Below are positions 12,574 through 23,710 of a DNA stretch of 64,000 bases, one piece after another. The notes under the pieces were generated by a model. It saw nothing but the letters and a program-made list of their open reading frames with translations, was not told where the DNA came from and did not search any database. The position numbers and the translations under genes are program-made. The stretch comes from Erythrophleum ivorense (Eukaryota > Streptophyta > Magnoliopsida > Fabales > Fabaceae). The stretch spans positions 64,657,088 to 64,721,087 of the forward strand of contig JAIUCV010000003.1 of the NCBI GenBank assembly GCA_026724425.1, given 5' to 3'. Position 1 is the first letter of the stretch. Each line of letters opens with the position of its first letter.

Positions 12574-14108
12574 AAACCAACCTCCCCAAAGTGCATTGAA
12601 AATTAAAGCATTAATGTCCCAGCTGTCAACCATATAAGATATCTTAATAATAAACTAAACAACAAGGAATAAGTAGAAGTCACTGAACAAAGTAACATAA
12701 AATATCTCTTTAAATTTTTTTTTTCTTAGCAGTCATTGTTTGGTCTTGTTATTGCCCCATGTATTAGTTTTCTTTTTTAACATGTGGTAAACAAGTACTC
12801 TGGATCAATAATGTGAGCAGCTTTTTGAACAAAGAATTGAACCAGCCACCAAATTTTTACTTCGCTTTTATGTGTAGCATTGAGATAGCCAGCTACTGCA
12901 ACAGCATTGCATATCTACGGAGCATTGGTAACATTCATGAAATAATATAGTCAAGAGTGCTGCTATCTTAAGCGATCTGTAGGTGAAACTACATTAACCA
13001 TGCTATGTATGAAAACAAGAAATACACAGAAAAATGAAAATAACCGATGTCCTTTACTGATTTAAGCCATCATTGGTTTCTATATAAATGTAACCATTTT
13101 ATTTGGGTAGGCCTATCAACAATATAGGAAATATATACCAGGTTTAAAACACTATATATATATATATATATATGCATACTTCCCAATATTATGTACCTAG
13201 AACGTTATCAATCTGAGGTGCATTGTAAAAAAGCAACCCACTGCATTAAATAAATGATGATCCAATTAGCACAAGGAGGAAACTGAAGCAGACGAGCCAA
13301 GACAGCCCAAAAAGATAAAAACAGAGCAGAACAGGGTTCTCAAATCCCCAAAAGACAAGGAATGCTAAGACCATTGGCTCCTTCTTTGTTAATTTGTTGC
13401 ATAATATTTTCCTTTTCGGCAAGTTGAGCACAATTATCACGTTTCTCAAGCAAGGTTGGTCAAGCGAAAGAAGAATGTTACAAGGCACCCAGAATAATAC
13501 TCCCTTCCATGTAAAAGGAAGGAAAGAGAGGATTGCAGTGAAAGAACTAAGAGCAAAAGCTGCTTCAAGCACTACAAGATAAAATAAACAGCCGCTTTTA
13601 TTTGTGCTCGTACTTATGCAATCATTGCACATTGTTTGACTACAACAAGACCAAGAATAAGCTGACAAATAACATCAGTTCCTAATCCCCATCATTTTCA
13701 GATATGAAGTCACTTACTGACACTAATATGCTTCAAAGTCCCTCTACAAATGGTTCAAGCGCTATGTGTCCTTGACATATTTGTGGTTCGCCAAGTTTTT
13801 CTTCTACTACCAGTAGTCTACACAAAAGCTTTATCAAAGCTACAAAGGCGAAATTTCATGGGATAAGAGGAAACATTGTTCCAAACTTCCAATCCACTAA
13901 AAGGGAGTTACCTTACAACTATGTATGCCCCAGCATGTTACAGGGATTAGGCGAAAGAAAGTATTTTATATTTTTTTCCTTAGCTTTCTTTCTGGATAAT
14001 AGAATTGAAAAATTATGAAAAGAATAAAGGACAAAGGAATAAAGTCCATTTTAGCAGGACGTATACTTAGAGGAAACTCCAAATGAAGGTAAAAAGGAAA
14101 CAAACTAA
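12574..14108. other. Spacer with one possible old exon
   Basis: Mostly non-coding. On the minus strand a good splice acceptor (TTTATTTTATCTTGTAG, ending near 13574) precedes a frame open to 13246. That frame reads LEAAFALSSFTAILSF, is hydrophobic and continues for about 108 codons. I do not recognise the family, and hydrophobic frames are easily open by chance. A TA microsatellite lies at about 13152-13174. Nothing else was seen. Confidence 0.25.
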
Positions 14109-14302
14109 GGATCTGTTTGAAAATACTGTGGCTTTAGGATTTGACGCTTTTAACTGCAAAGTTACAATTTCTGTTTTATAAAAAAACAAAAAAATTAAAG
14201 TTACTTCTTCCTATGCTTGTTTCTTTTGAAGCCGCGATTGCTATTGAGAAGTACCTTAGGGGATAATTTTTTTTAAAGCTGCTGTTGCTGCCAAACAGAT
14301 CA
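14109..14302. mobile_element. hAT-like MITE
   Basis: Terminal inverted repeats GATCTGTTTG (14110-14119) and CAAACAGATC (14292-14301) are perfect over 10 bp. The GGATCTGTTTG ending resembles common non-autonomous hAT elements of plants (inference). AACTA occurs just outside both ends, which may be part of a decayed 8-bp target duplication. No coding capacity. Confidence 0.6.
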
Positions 14303-14599
14303 ACTACATTAGAAAACTTCAATATATATTATAAAATTATTACTTCTTTCCAGATTTGAAACCATCCATTTAACCTTATAATATCTATTTTTGTAATTTA
14401 CATCCTCACAGATGCTTATAACAAGCAGCAAACATTTTCGTTAATCAAAATATGTTGAAAACTATTCAACAGCAGGCATAATTTTAACTCAGTATTTTAG
14501 CATCAACTTGACTCCAAAAAGAAAACGACGGAGAAAGAGCATCGTGGGAGGGAGGATGAAGAGGAGAAAACAGAAAGGAGGAAAAATTTTTTTTTGTAC

Positions 14600-14852
14600 C
14601 TGAAGCTATACGTTTTCTAATAACGACACAATTAGTTATTAAATATATAGGATAATATTTTATTAAATTATTACTTAAAATATTAACTTATTTAATAATT
14701 AATAGTTCTTAAAAAAATTATTTAATTTCTATGTAATTAATGATTTTGATTGTAATAATAAATCTATTAAAATAAGAAAAATATTTTATATATTTAGTAA
14801 TATTTAATAATTAACTGTGTCATAATCAAGAAATATAGTTTTCTGAGAGCAT
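14600..14852. mobile_element. Fold-back MITE-like element
   Basis: The left arm near 14618-14645 and right arm near 14801-14828 are inverted copies, with about 23 of 28 positions matching, built on GACACA-TTA-TTATTAAATA. The centre is AT-rich with no coding frame. Exact ends and target duplication are unclear. Confidence 0.5.
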
Positions 14853-16040
14853 AAGATTAAAAAAAGAAAAAAAGAAAAAATGGATTAGATATCTAGTAAT
14901 TTTCCGTTGTATTCAAAATGAAATGTAAAAATAATCCTTTTGAAAGTGTAAAAAGTAAGGGAAAAAATCCCTTTAGATATCATGTTTATTAAGGACCTAT
15001 TACTTTAAAATTTTGAGAAAAAGAGATTTTTACTGAGAAAAATACAAACATTAAAGTGGCTCTTTAAAAAAAATTTTAAGCACAGCATTTTTTCTAAAAA
15101 TTAGTTAGATAATATTTTCTATCCTTAATAATTTTTTTTTTGTCTTACTAAGTGTTATTTTTATTTTCCTACTAAGTTCCTAATTATTAAAAACTTACTT
15201 GATATTAAAAATCTAAGTTATTACAGTTTCCTTCTTCCTTGTGCAGCAAAATGCGCGTAAGGTTCCGTGTTCCATTTCATATTAATTCTTGAATTTTCCT
15301 TACTATTGCGATCATTTCCGTAAATAATGCAATTTTCCATTGTTGGATTCATTATTCCATTAAACCATTTGAAGCCGTCAAGAGAAACAATATTGCAGTG
15401 CAATTTACAGGAAACTTTGTTATTCGGTTCTGGCCGGGCTGAAAATTCTCCCATTTTCAGTAGTAATTACAATTCCTATCAGATAGAAAAAAATAGTCGT
15501 TAGCGGAGGAAGACGATGCTACAACAGTTGGAATTGATAGGAAAAATTCTTATTCCTTTTAGAGAAACTATAGTAGCAATATAGTGGAGACAGACAGTTG
15601 TTATTGACGTTCAAACCCCAAGTATGACGTTAAGGTTACTTTCTGAAGGCCACCTAGCTAGCTGCAAGATTGAAGCAAGATTAATTTTCTTAATCTTTTT
15701 TTATTGATTTTCTGAAGTCCATATATAAGAATAATAGAAGTAAATGATGGAAAATACTAGGGAAAATTACTCTCTCTTCTCCTCAAACATGCCTAAATTA
15801 GATAGTGCTTTCTTCTATTACACAAAAATCTATTGAAATCCAAGTTATTTTCCATGAAAAAATCCGAGCATGTATGTACATAAGTATTCCTGCAAATTAT
15901 CTGTTCAAAACAGACTTCGATATTTTCCATTTTCAGTACAATTTTCTTGGAAAGTATGATCCTATTACTTGTAAAATTAAAGTAGAATGAATGACTATGA
16001 AAAAGAAGATTAATTGAAGCACCCCGGTGGCTTGTGATCG
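14853..16040. other. AT-rich spacer, no gene recognised
   Basis: No family could be recognised on either strand. A minus-strand 77-codon frame at 15454-15221 has a normal-looking composition but no motif or supporting splice sites. The last few hundred bases are the upstream region of the small gene at 16142. Confidence 0.4.
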
Positions 16041-16047
16041 ATCTTGC

Positions 16048-16057
16048 TATAAATATA
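16048..16057 (+). promoter_or_regulatory. TATA box of the small gene
   Basis: TATAAATATA, 85 bp upstream of the ATG at 16142. It is preceded by a GATCGATC-containing stretch. Position and sequence suit a plant core promoter. Confidence 0.6.
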
Positions 16058-16141
16058 GGCGTATGTATTGATGTGTTAGCAATCCAAGGAGGAGATCATT
16101 AATTATCAAAACCATATTTGATCGATATATACAGCCAAATC

Positions 16142-16327
16142 ATGAGTTCTGGGGATGGAAACATTGGAACGAACAATCTAGAGGGCTCTCAGAGTCAGAA
16201 GCCTGCAGAGAAGGGTAATCCCTCAACAGATGATCAACAAGGCACGAAGAACATTGGAAACCCGAAGGGCATTGTCTCCAAAAAGCGTGCAAAGAAGGAT
16301 AATCCCCTACCAGATGATCAAGTCTGA
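16142..16327 (+). CDS. Small hydrophilic protein, 61 aa, internally repeated
   Basis: The ATG at 16142 lies in a fair context (AATCATGAG), 85 bp after a TATA box, with a poly(A) signal AATAAA at 16563. The product is 61 residues, lacks Cys, Trp and Phe, and is rich in Gly, Asn, Lys, Asp and Gln. It should therefore be disordered and soluble, with no signal peptide or membrane segment. It contains two diverged copies of one unit: AEKGNPSTDDQ then AKKDNPLPDDQ, and GDGNIGTNN then GTKNIGNPKG. VSKKRAKK could serve as a nuclear signal or basic patch. I do not recognise the family and give no function. It may be a young or lineage-specific gene, and a chance frame in a non-coding transcript remains possible. 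Confidence 0.5.
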   Translation: MSSGDGNIGTNNLEGSQSQKPAEKGNPSTDDQQGTKNIGNPKGIVSKKRAKKDNPLPDDQV

Positions 16328-16501
16328 GGATTGAAGAGGGATCTTCTGTATGTATAGAGGGATATGAAGTTCGTTTGAAGTCTCATCCTTTAGTTACTAT
16401 TATTTGGTTTTTTTTTTTTCTTCTCTGGTTGTGTGTACGTAGTAGGGTTAGTGTCGTATATCTTGTTTCCAATAGCCGGATCAGCGAGAACGTGTCTGAT
16501 T

Positions 16502-16568
16502 GTTGCATATATATACATATATATATATATGTATATATCAACCTTGAAGTTTGATGTTTTGTAATAAA
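16502..16568 (+). terminator. 3' end region: AT hairpin and poly(A) signal
   Basis: An inverted repeat (about 16502-16541) opens with GTTGCATATATA and closes with TATATATCAAC. It is followed by AATAAA at 16563-16568. Together they form a plausible 3' processing region for the small gene, about 235 bp after its stop. Confidence 0.45.
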
Positions 16569-17489
16569 ATGTCTCACAGCAGATTTATATCAGTCTAGTG
16601 GACCTTTCTTTTTCACTAAATATTTAACTCATTAATTAGTTATATTAAAAAAAATTACTTTTAAGTGTCTTTTTCATTTGTATTTTGAATATTTTCACAA
16701 TGTTTTGAAGCTCTTACAAGATAAATTAAACAGTCTAAACTTTAAAGTGTTAACTTAATTTTAATAATAACTTCAAAAGACTACAAAACTATTTGAAATA
16801 TAAGTAAAATTATATTTCTGATAATAAAATTGTTCATTATTTTAATTTTAACATCATTATTTGGGTTAAAATTTTAATTTGGTCTCTTCTTCTCCGCTGC
16901 CTACAAAACACCTTATAGTGGGAGGGCGAAGGTTAATTAGAAGCATCAAATGGTCTAAGGAGAACTCTTTATGTTAGATTTGCGTATCATCAATAGGAAG
17001 AACTTCATTATAATTAGTATCGTCTAAGATTATTAAAATGATACATATATATAAAACAGTTCGGGCTTAATTGAGAGAATGCTCTCGAAGTAGAGTGAGA
17101 TGGTATGGATGGCTTGAGCATTTGAATCATTAATTATATGTTTAAAAACTAATAATGTGAGGTGGGTTAAGATGATTTAGAAATCAATATAACCCATCGC
17201 ATAGCAGAATTTTTAAACCTTTCTGAATTTTTTTTTGGTGGGGGTGGGAATAGTTTGAGTATTTTATAATTATTTTATTTTTTTAATTCTCTCCATTTGT
17301 CTAAATTTTTTTTAAAACGGTTAACATAACAAAAATAATATTAACAATTTCACCCTTCAAAACCCCTGTCACCCCACTAATGACAATGTAACATTCAAGG
17401 AATGAAAAAGCCACAATTTTTTTTCACTGAACTTCCAATGGAGAGAATTATCCCCCCCCCCCCAAAAACCACAACACAAAAAAAAAAAC
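16569..17489. other. AT-rich spacer, nothing recognised
   Basis: No coding or RNA gene could be supported. It contains poly-pyrimidine and poly-purine runs, including a run of Cs near 17453-17462. Confidence 0.4.
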
Positions 17490-17960
17490 CAATTAATAAT
17501 GATCATTTTATCCCTCTCTTCAAAACTCTCAATCAATTACAATTTTTGCGCCGATTACAATTTTTTTCCTAATTGATCAATTACACCATGCTAGATACAT
17601 GAATTGATTAGTTGCAAAAAGTTAATCGATTAAGAATATTGCCACTGGGGACAAAGATCAAGGAAAAAATTACTTAGTTTTACCTTAAATTTTTATTTCA
17701 ATTACAATTCCGTCCATTGCAACATCGTCGAAAGTACCTTCTGAATTAGACAATATCTCTAAATAAACACCCTAAGCATGTCACATGGTGGAAATTGCAC
17801 TTATTAACCAAATCCTTGCCCAAATTACAATTTCTCTTCTAATCGCTTAATTGCAATGTGATGCATATGAAATGATTAATTGCAAAAATTGATTGATTAA
17901 GGAAAAAAAATTACAACTAGGGACCAAGATCAAGGTAAATACATCCATAACCTGAAGTCC
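17490..17960. repeat. Dispersed repeat, relative of 27005-27490
   Basis: Shares the words CCATTGCAAC-TCGTC, GTACCTTC-GAATTAGACA and CTTGCCCAAATTACAATTTC with the element at 27005-27490. It contains two direct copies of a ~125-bp unit (about 17535-17665 and 17815-17936), each ending GGGACMAAGATCAAGG. Probably non-autonomous transposon DNA; its superfamily cannot be assigned from sequence alone. Confidence 0.5.
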
Positions 17961-18282
17961 ACAATTGTAGAGGGTCATAACTACCCATTGTTTATTGATG
18001 CTTATTGATTATATCAGGAGATAGGAGGTTATAAGAACTTTGGAAAACCTAACTCTGATATTTGGGAATAACACTGAATATTCATATTAGCAGAAACAAT
18101 ATTATACTTAGGAATTGAGAACATATGGGTGTGCTTGTTGTCATTAGTGTATATCTCCCTAGAAGAACTTCGATAGGATTTGATAGCATCTTTTAACGAC
18201 AGTATTAGTGAGTTTAATATGATACTGTCATAAGGAACAGCTAATAACACTGATCTAATTAACGGTCATTAACTCAGACACC

Positions 18283-18444
18283 CATGGTTTTAAATTGCGG
18301 TCCGCATCATGTGATGTGGCCGCAATATTGCTGTTGTGGCGTCGGCTGTATCCATATTTTTTGACCGCAACACTCACAATCCTTTTTATACTATCCGCAA
18401 CACCTGCAACCGCAATCACAACGTAACTGCAATTTAAAACCATG
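18283..18444. mobile_element. hAT-type MITE, 162 bp
   Basis: Terminal inverted repeats begin CATGGTTTTAAATTGCGG on the left and end GCAATTTAAAACCATG on the right. The flanking 8-mers CAGACACC (18275-18282) and CAAACACC (18445-18452) match at 7 of 8 positions. An 8-bp duplication fits the hAT superfamily. The interior is GC-richer than its flanks, with many GCGG and CCGC words, and has no coding capacity. Confidence 0.75.
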
Positions 18445-19336
18445 CAAACACCACTCTTTCTGTGCAAGTGCCATCCATGTTAACAAACATTTGTACAAGC
18501 GGACTCAGCAAGCTTTCTTAGAGAATTATATGACATATAGGGATCTGTAGAATATTGTGCGGGGTGTCTTTTTCATTCTGATGCACCCAAGAAATATATA
18601 TCTATATATGTGTGTGTGTGTGTGTGTGTGTTTTGTGTGGTGTTGTGTGGGGCAGAAGAACTCAGCTGTTTAATTTCCTTTTAAACTTAGTGATAGATTC
18701 GTCCCTAGCTCTTGCTGATGTTTTATTTTTATTTTTGGTAGCAAGTGAATGTGAATCCAGTTTTTGTTTAAATTAATTATGACGGGGAGCTATTTAAGTT
18801 CAATTTAAACTTTCAAGTAACAAATTATGAAATGAAAAATTTTGATCACAAGAATAGAGATACATTATTCCAACAAAAGAAATTTGCAGAATAAGTTTGA
18901 AAAATACATCATCTACCAATGCTCTATCTGGTTCTGTTTTTGTTTTATTATTTTGAAAAATAGTGTTGCGAAATAATTTTTAAGCACATTTTTAAAAAAT
19001 AAAAAAAATTCGTTTGTATGATGTGTTCTAAAAAAATTTTAACGATTAAAAAAAGAAATCTGCAAATTCCATGTTGGATTTCAAGACAGCCATTCCTTAT
19101 TGAGGAAGATGAAGAGAAGTATTTCAAAATATTATTTTCATTCCCATAATTTTGTCTTCTCCTATCACAAAATATTAAATTTTACCAACGACAATCAATA
19201 AATCATATATATCTATAGAGTACACGAATTTATTACAACTTCCGTAATAATTTATTGCATCTCGGCCTCTACTTTTCCACTAAAGGATATGCTTTATTTC
19301 AATATATTACTACTTCCATAATAATTTATTTTACCA
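18445..19336. other. Spacer with TG microsatellite
   Basis: A (TG)n run lies at about 18609-18631. 19266-19299 and 19533-19566 are similar 34-bp words (CCTCTAC-TTTCCA...GCTTTATTT) on either side of the fold-back at 19337-19513. No gene seen. Confidence 0.5.
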
Positions 19337-19513
19337 TAAATTATCTCAATTTGTTGAGAAAAAATAAGTCGTTTTGAGCAAATTTTGAATATCTAGATAA
19401 TCTCAAAAATAAATACATTACATTTTAAACAAAAACAAAATTTAAAAAATGATTTGAACAATCAAAATTTACTCAAAATGACTCATTTCTCTTCTACAGA
19501 TTAAGATAATTTA
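19337..19513. mobile_element. Fold-back MITE-like element
   Basis: Two 50-bp arms (19337-19386 and 19464-19513) are inverted copies with roughly 80% identity. They start TAAATTATCT and end at the complementary AGATAATTTA. The loop of ~77 bp is A-rich. No coding capacity. Target duplication not resolved. Confidence 0.6.
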
Positions 19514-20124
19514 AACTCATTTTATTATACATACCTCTACCTTTCCAATAAAGCATATGCTTTATTTGGTCAAAATAGAGACCTACAATAGTAGGTTGAA
19601 TGGATGATATCAAACCAAAGTGGAAATTAGATGTAAGAACCGACGTGAGGCAGGAGAAAGAAACAACTTACGTGAATTCATGCATGAAGGATTGACTTTT
19701 CAACTCAAAACATGCAGCTGCCACGTTGGAGATTTTCTCTTCCAGAAATTACAGATATAACCTTCCTCTCCTTCTTCCTTCAGCTGGTTCTTCAGTCATT
19801 TCCCATCCAGGCTTGCTGCAGTAATTATCCTCCAGCGCAGCATCACAGAACTGCCAGAAAATCTCACTCCTTCATCCCCTGTTTCGTTAGACGCTGGTTG
19901 TTCATTTTCTTCGAGCTGTTGTATGCTGCTGTGGCTGTTTCTTCATGCTGTAAACTGCTCCAGAATTGATGCTCCATCCAAGTCGCAGAGGAAGCTCTCA
20001 ACTGGATGAACCAAAGCACTGAAACAAGCTGTAAGTTTCCTCCTCTGTTCAGCGTTTCTGTTGCCCTGTTTCAGCGCTGATTTTTGTTTAAATTCCAACT
20101 GCAGCTTCTCTTTGAATTGGGTTC

Positions 20125-20170
20125 GGTTTTGCTGCTGTTTTGGGTGAGGTTTTGCTGCTGTTTTGGTCCG
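20125..20170. repeat. 23-bp tandem unit, two copies
   Basis: GGTTTTGCTGCTGTTTTGGG-type unit, two copies, starting at 20125 and 20148. The homologous site in the other family D LTR has three copies (61545, 61568, 61591). Confidence 0.8.
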
Positions 20171-22006
20171 AAATTAAGCTGCAAGTCTCTCCTTGAATTG
20201 ATGCTGTTCTGCTGCTGGTTTGGGGTGAGAATATGCCAGAAAAAAATTCATTTCATCTCCTCTAATCAGCCCCTTTGTACTGCCCCTGTATAGCGCTGAT
20301 TTGTTCTGGTTTTGGGTTGATTTCAGTTGCAGAAATCCTCTCCCTGGATTGCCAGATTCAGTGCTGGTTTGTTGGGAAGCTCACGCCAAAAAATTCTGCT
20401 TCTTTTCCTCGGTTCAGCGTCTCCCATATAAACCTGTTTCAGCGCTGGTCTAGGTCCGAAATTCTGCTGCACAAATTGTTTTTGTTGGACCTAACTTCCT
20501 TCGCCATTTTTCAGCGCCTCATCTCCCTTAGTTTTGCTGTACAGCGCCTCATCTCTGGCCATACAGTATGTGCAGCTCCATTTAGTTGCTTTGTTGGCAT
20601 CTCTTTTCCTTGTTTTTGAAGTGCTGAACACGTTCTGTATGGCCAGCTGAGGGAAGTCTTGTACAAGAGAAAAAGTGATGCAAAAAGTGCCTTTAGTTAG
20701 TTTGCATTTGATTTTCCTCATGCTAAATTGTATACCCATTTTTCTATACACTAAATTCCTTCAATTTCTGCATATACCTTCCTCAAAATTGATTGTTATA
20801 CTTCTTCTTAATTATTAAATTATATGCAGAATAAATTTCTCGATTTAAAAATGGTATATATTTCTTTTGGTTTTTGAAGTTGGGTTTAACTCCTAAGTGG
20901 AACCAAGGAAAAGGAAGCACAAAATAAGTATATGGAATTTACCGTACGAGTTGGAAGGCGTAAAATTAGTAGAGGAATAAATCCTAAATTTTGATAAGTC
21001 CAAGTCCTTTATGAAATTAATTGGAGGGCTTCGTCTTCTAAACTCTGGTAAATGGGTCTTGTAGGGTATTCAGGAGACTGAGGTGTAGCCGAGGAACGGG
21101 TCAGGGGATCTCTATAAATTATTGGAAGGTGAGTAAGTAACACGGACCAAAGACTCAGGAAATTCTTATTTTTGTTCTTAAGTTTCCTTGCAGTGTTTTA
21201 AGAATTTGATTATCTATTTATGGAGATATATATTTCAAAATGTAGTCATAAGCATATTTACCAAAATTTGATTTCAATCGGGAATTTTGCAAGTTTACGG
21301 ATGTTGAGTTAATTGGAAATCCTACTGTGAAACTGATCTGAACATACTTTGTTTGAAATGCTATTTGGTAATTTCATGGAGTTATCTGCTCAGAACCCTG
21401 TAGCTAACAGCAGTAGATGTTAGCCCTGGTGCACCATGATCTAAACCTCAGCTAGCAGGGGTGGTGCTAGCCCCGTGTGTAGGCCACCACACGCGGAGTT
21501 ATTTTATTTTCGCAAGCTGAAAGCTTTGCGTCTGTAGTGATTTTCCCCGCGAGCTGTGTGCTCTGCATCTGTGTTTCGATTGGTTCTGTTTAGATGCGTT
21601 CGGTGTATTTTGAAAAAGGAGTTGGTTTAAAATCTGTTTCATATGGTCTATATCTGTATATATATGTGTAAACCTATTTGACTTACATTTATTTTAAAAA
21701 GGATCGGTGTGCTTATTCACTGAGTATTCGACTCATTTTTTTTGTATATATATATATTTTTCAGAGAGCAGTAGGGACTCTAGTCTGCCCCCAGCCGCCT
21801 TCTAGTGGCTGACTTCTGGAGACGTCCTTTGGCGAGCCTGCGGAGCTCCTGTGGGTGTAGTTGGATTGTATTTGTATTTTATTTGGAATTTTTGTAAAAC
21901 CTTGTAAATATAGCTCCACTGAATCATTGTTAGGGTATCCCCACACCCCATATGTTTTCTTTTGGTCTTATTGCGCCCTTTCGGGCTATATTGTACTGTC
22001 TGAGAC

Positions 22007-22065
22007 TTTGTAGAAATTTCGGGAGGTCTACGTTATAGAGGAGACTCTGCCGAAATTTCTACAAA
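22007..22065 (+). promoter_or_regulatory. Perfect 16-bp hairpin in LTR family D
   Basis: Arms TTTGTAGAAATTTCGG (22007-22022) and CCGAAATTTCTACAAA (22050-22065) with a 27-nt loop. The same hairpin, with perfect arms, is at 63230-63288 in the other copy. It lies about 110 bp before the LTR end, so in or near U5 of the retroelement RNA. Role unknown. Confidence 0.75.
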
Positions 22066-22175
22066 TGTCCTCTAAAGAAAAACTCATATGTCTCATATGA
22101 CTCAAACGAATGCCATAAGTATTTCCTCTATAATTCCGCTTCCGCGCATGTGTATGTAAAAGTTGGGGTGTGACA

Positions 22176-22763
22176 TTAGAGGAATCCAAACAAGGGTATC
22201 AATAGAAATGCAAGGACAAAAATCAAGCTAGCAACCAATTTTACACCATGGTAATAGGTTCTGAATGAGGCACTGCAAAATGCTACCATCATGCTTGTTA
22301 TGGAGATGAATAGAGCGATGAGGCCAAAAATCAACTTCAATGGCAGCAACTTGTAAAAACTAGACTCTGCATAATGTGAGATAAGAATAGAAAGGAAAAC
22401 TAAGGTTGATATTATAGATGAGATGAGTGCAATTGCATTTGATATAGAAAATGCCATAAATGCTGGTTTCTTCAAATAATTGGAGATTCAAGTGTTATCA
22501 TTGTTACCGCTAGGTAAGCTAAATGTAGCGGAGAAAACTCCGATAGTATTACAATTGAAACAAGCATGCAAGAGTTAGTTGTGCCCTTCATCCAATTCTC
22601 AACTTGTCTAAATAAATTTTTATGCTGCTTTAGTTGTGCCCTTCATCCAATTCTCAGCTTGTCTAAGTAAATTTTTATGCTGATTAGTGAAAAATCCACC
22701 GAGAGCTAAGCCTTTGGAATTACACATTTCTAAGTTTAATGGCAACATTATTTTCTCCACCTC
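22176..22763 (-). pseudogene. Last exon of ankyrin-PGG pseudogene (PGG and transmembrane part)
   Basis: After acceptor TTGGCAG the exon reads EVEKIMLPL, then FFTNQHKNLL and AENWMKGTT. This matches the family's EVEKIV...LFTEEHK...KWMKDTA track. It then reaches NSCMLV, a GNND-like PGG remnant, and KKPAFMAFSISNAIALI (22475 downwards) with three or so hydrophobic helices. It ends FGFL and TAA at 22178-22176. A tandem 55-bp duplication at 22575-22684 and a further shift after SCMLV break the frame. The membrane part alone stays open for 99 codons. Confidence 0.85.
22575..22684. repeat. 55-bp tandem duplication inside the PGG exon
   Basis: Copies at 22575-22629 and 22630-22684 differ at only a few positions. 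55 is not a multiple of three, so the duplication shifts the reading frame of the exon. Confidence 0.9.
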
Positions 22764-23620
22764 CTGCCAAATCAAAGGTGCCATTAAAGATTTAACACGA
22801 TGAATCGATACATATCACTAAAATTGAGTGATGCATATGTTTGTTTTCCAAAAAACACCATCACCCATTTAGATAAAATGTTTAAAGTTGTTTTTTAAAT
22901 ATCCCTTCAACTCAAAAATATAATTAATTGAAGAAACATGAATTTTTTTTACTATAACCTCTCTAATAATATTATATCAAAAATCACTTCAATTTAAAAG
23001 TTTAAATTAATAAGTAAACATCTATGAATGGTTTTTAGAATAGGTCACTATTTTCATTCCTAAACTTTGTTAGTTTTGCCTCTCTAACTTTGCTACTTTA
23101 GATTTGCTAGGCACAAGGACCCTCTGTTAGGATACATTATTACCTTGGTTAAATTCCTATTAGTTCAACTCAAGGAGTGGCTGAATTGGAAGGGATAGAA
23201 TAGTGCGGAATTTGATGGAGAGATTTTTGTTTTGAAGGATCAAATTGAAAAAGATTGAGATATTTTAGAGACAAAAGTAATAATTTACTTTAATTTTTTA
23301 TTACAATCTCTAACATCATTAACACTAATTTGCAATAGCAAGTGAAGGAACGAATAAGAATAATAATACACTAGTATGTGGTACATGTGAGTTTAAAATT
23401 TTAACATACTTGAAAGCCTATTTATTAGATTCTTTTAATATAAGATATATATATATATATAATTTATGTATTGTATGTGTCCTAGATGATAAAAGTATAT
23501 TAATTGTTTCATATATGTCATACCCATTTTTTTTATAAAATATATTTTTAATTACTTGAGAAATTAAAAAGTTCGACCAGACATCGCATGATTATACAAA
23601 GGGTTAAGAGCAAGAGATAC
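22764..23620 (-). other. Intron of the ankyrin-PGG pseudogene
   Basis: Bounded by a readable donor (GTATCT) and acceptor (TTGGCAG) on the minus strand. AT-rich, with a TA microsatellite near 23443-23461. No gene inside. Confidence 0.65.
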
Positions 23621-23710
23621 CTTAAACCATATTAGCTCAAGCATTAGTTGAAAACCTATCCCAGAAACCAAGTTTAGTTGATCTTGTGGTGCTAATTTTG
23701 TAGCCAAATG
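23621..23710 (-). pseudogene. Ankyrin-PGG middle exon, 3' part
   Basis: Reads HLATKLAPQDQLNLVSG and then LELIWFK up to the donor. This matches the conserved HLAAKLAPP...LN.VSGAALQMQRE..WFK segment of the family. The codons continue directly from those at 26536 once the LTR (23711-26535) is removed. Confidence 0.85.

Larger units (their letters stand above)
19632..22175 (+). mobile_element. Solo LTR, family D (copy 1), 2.5 kb
   Basis: Starts TGTAAGAACCGACGTGAG and ends GGGGTGTGACA, with perfect 5-bp flanks TTAGA (19627-19631 and 22176-22180). It is a clear homologue of 61048-63398, in the same orientation with the same ends. The GGTGTGACA end suggests a gypsy-type U5 and plus orientation (inference). 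It has a 16-bp perfect hairpin near the end and a 23-bp tandem unit. It sits at the stop codon of the ankyrin-PGG pseudogene; the TAA lies within the duplicated TTAGA. Confidence 0.88.

Noticed and set aside
13394..13582. Plus-strand 62-codon frame antisense to the possible exon at 13246-13574
   Set aside because: Balanced composition but no motif, start context or splice support; strand choice cannot be justified.
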